This document shows positions 63,651 through 64,000 of a stretch of 64,000 bases of DNA, one piece after another. A program made the translations under genes and the position numbers. Every line of letters begins with the position of its first letter. The stretch's first letter is position 1. Under the pieces are notes generated by a model. It was not told the origin of the DNA. It made no database searches and worked only from the letters and a program-made list of their open reading frames with translations. This DNA comes from Chrysomallon squamiferum (taxonomy: Eukaryota; Mollusca; Gastropoda; Neomphalida; Peltospiridae): positions 5,382,565-5,446,564 of the forward strand of contig CM022671.1 of NCBI GenBank assembly GCA_012295275.1. The letters are read 5' to 3'.

Positions 63651-64000
63651 TTAAAAAAAATAAAAATCATTTGAAAGCATATAAAATGTTTTAAGAATTA
63701 TTTCGTTCCCACTAATGGAGACACGAACAGACAAAAATAAAAAAAAAATAAATAAAAAAATTAAAAAAAATAAATTGTACTTTATTATTAAGAATTTGTT
63801 TTTGTTTAAAAAGGAATGGTTTATAAATATAACATTTATCTATTATATTCATACTACGACATCAGTTCTTTAAAAATATTTTTCAGTTCACTTTAACACA
63901 CTTCCTGTCCTAGTCATACGTTATGCATATTTTCAAGTCTTGTTATTACAAGCAATCATTTGGATGTGATAGCGTATGTGTTATCAAATATATCCACAAC

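Larger units (their letters stand above)
50987..64000. other. Region upstream of the recognised USP exons
   Basis: Thirteen kilobases with no confident gene. The missing 5' exon(s) and promoter of the USP gene should be here or beyond 64000. Contents: acceptor duplication (50965-51230), diverged tandem repeats (51950-53220), GA and TTTA runs, a CpG-richer stretch near 54.8-55.0 kb, a tRNA-like SINE head (55.73 kb), a 105-bp duplication (56246-56350 and 57402-57506), a decayed USP exon copy (58066-58123), a large TTTA block (59.5-59.7 kb), a CpG-richer block (60340-60680), a minisatellite (61.7-62.1 kb) and trinucleotide arrays (62.5-63.0 kb). The last kilobase (63000-64000) has nothing recognisable. 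Confidence 0.6.

Overview
This is eukaryotic, animal nuclear DNA. It is very AT-rich, has multi-kilobase introns with GT-AG junctions, and is full of microsatellites (CA/TG, GA/CT, TAA, TTTA, long A and T tracts) and diverged minisatellites. Nearly all long open frames are translations of simple repeats. The protein families present and the repeat load fit a mollusc, probably a cephalopod. That assignment is inference from style and protein similarity; no species-diagnostic sequence was identified.

Two genes are recognised, both on the minus strand. Gene 1 (about 30.1 kb down to the left edge) is the 5' end of an inositol 1,4,5-trisphosphate receptor (ITPR). Six coding exons (30043-30125, 20631-20701, 15657-15763, 7321-7407, 6933-7091, 6367-6465) join in phase into exactly 606 nt, or 202 codons. 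They run from the initiator Met through the N-terminal suppressor/MIR region to the conserved [18 protein letters not shown] block. The rest of the receptor lies beyond position 1. Gene 2 (exons 50903-50986, 43334-43425, 39924-40136) is a universal stress protein (USP) family gene. Its C-terminal exon carries the complete ATP-binding signature G-x2-G-x9-G-S. The exon for the first beta strand and Walker-like Asp was not found.

Layout: 1-6366 ITPR intron running off the window; 6367-30125 ITPR exons and introns, including a roughly 2 kb satellite of about 150-bp units at 8.6-10.5 kb; 30126-39923 intergenic, microsatellite-rich, with the presumed ITPR promoter at its left end; 39924-50986 USP exons and introns; 50987-64000 upstream of the visible USP exons, with minisatellites, a 105-bp duplicated segment, a tRNA-like SINE head, a decayed copy of a USP exon, and a CpG-richer block near 60.4 kb.

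The most interesting pattern is in the USP gene. Tandem arrays abut or include its splice junctions: a 26-bp minisatellite runs into the donor of exon 50903-50986 and supplies a second perfect GTAAGT 15 bp downstream; a 137-bp tandem duplication copied that exon's acceptor and first coding bases; and the array next to exon 43334-43425 contains decayed copies of that exon's 3' end. No evidence was found of bacterial-type systems, CRISPR arrays, viral genes or intact transposons.
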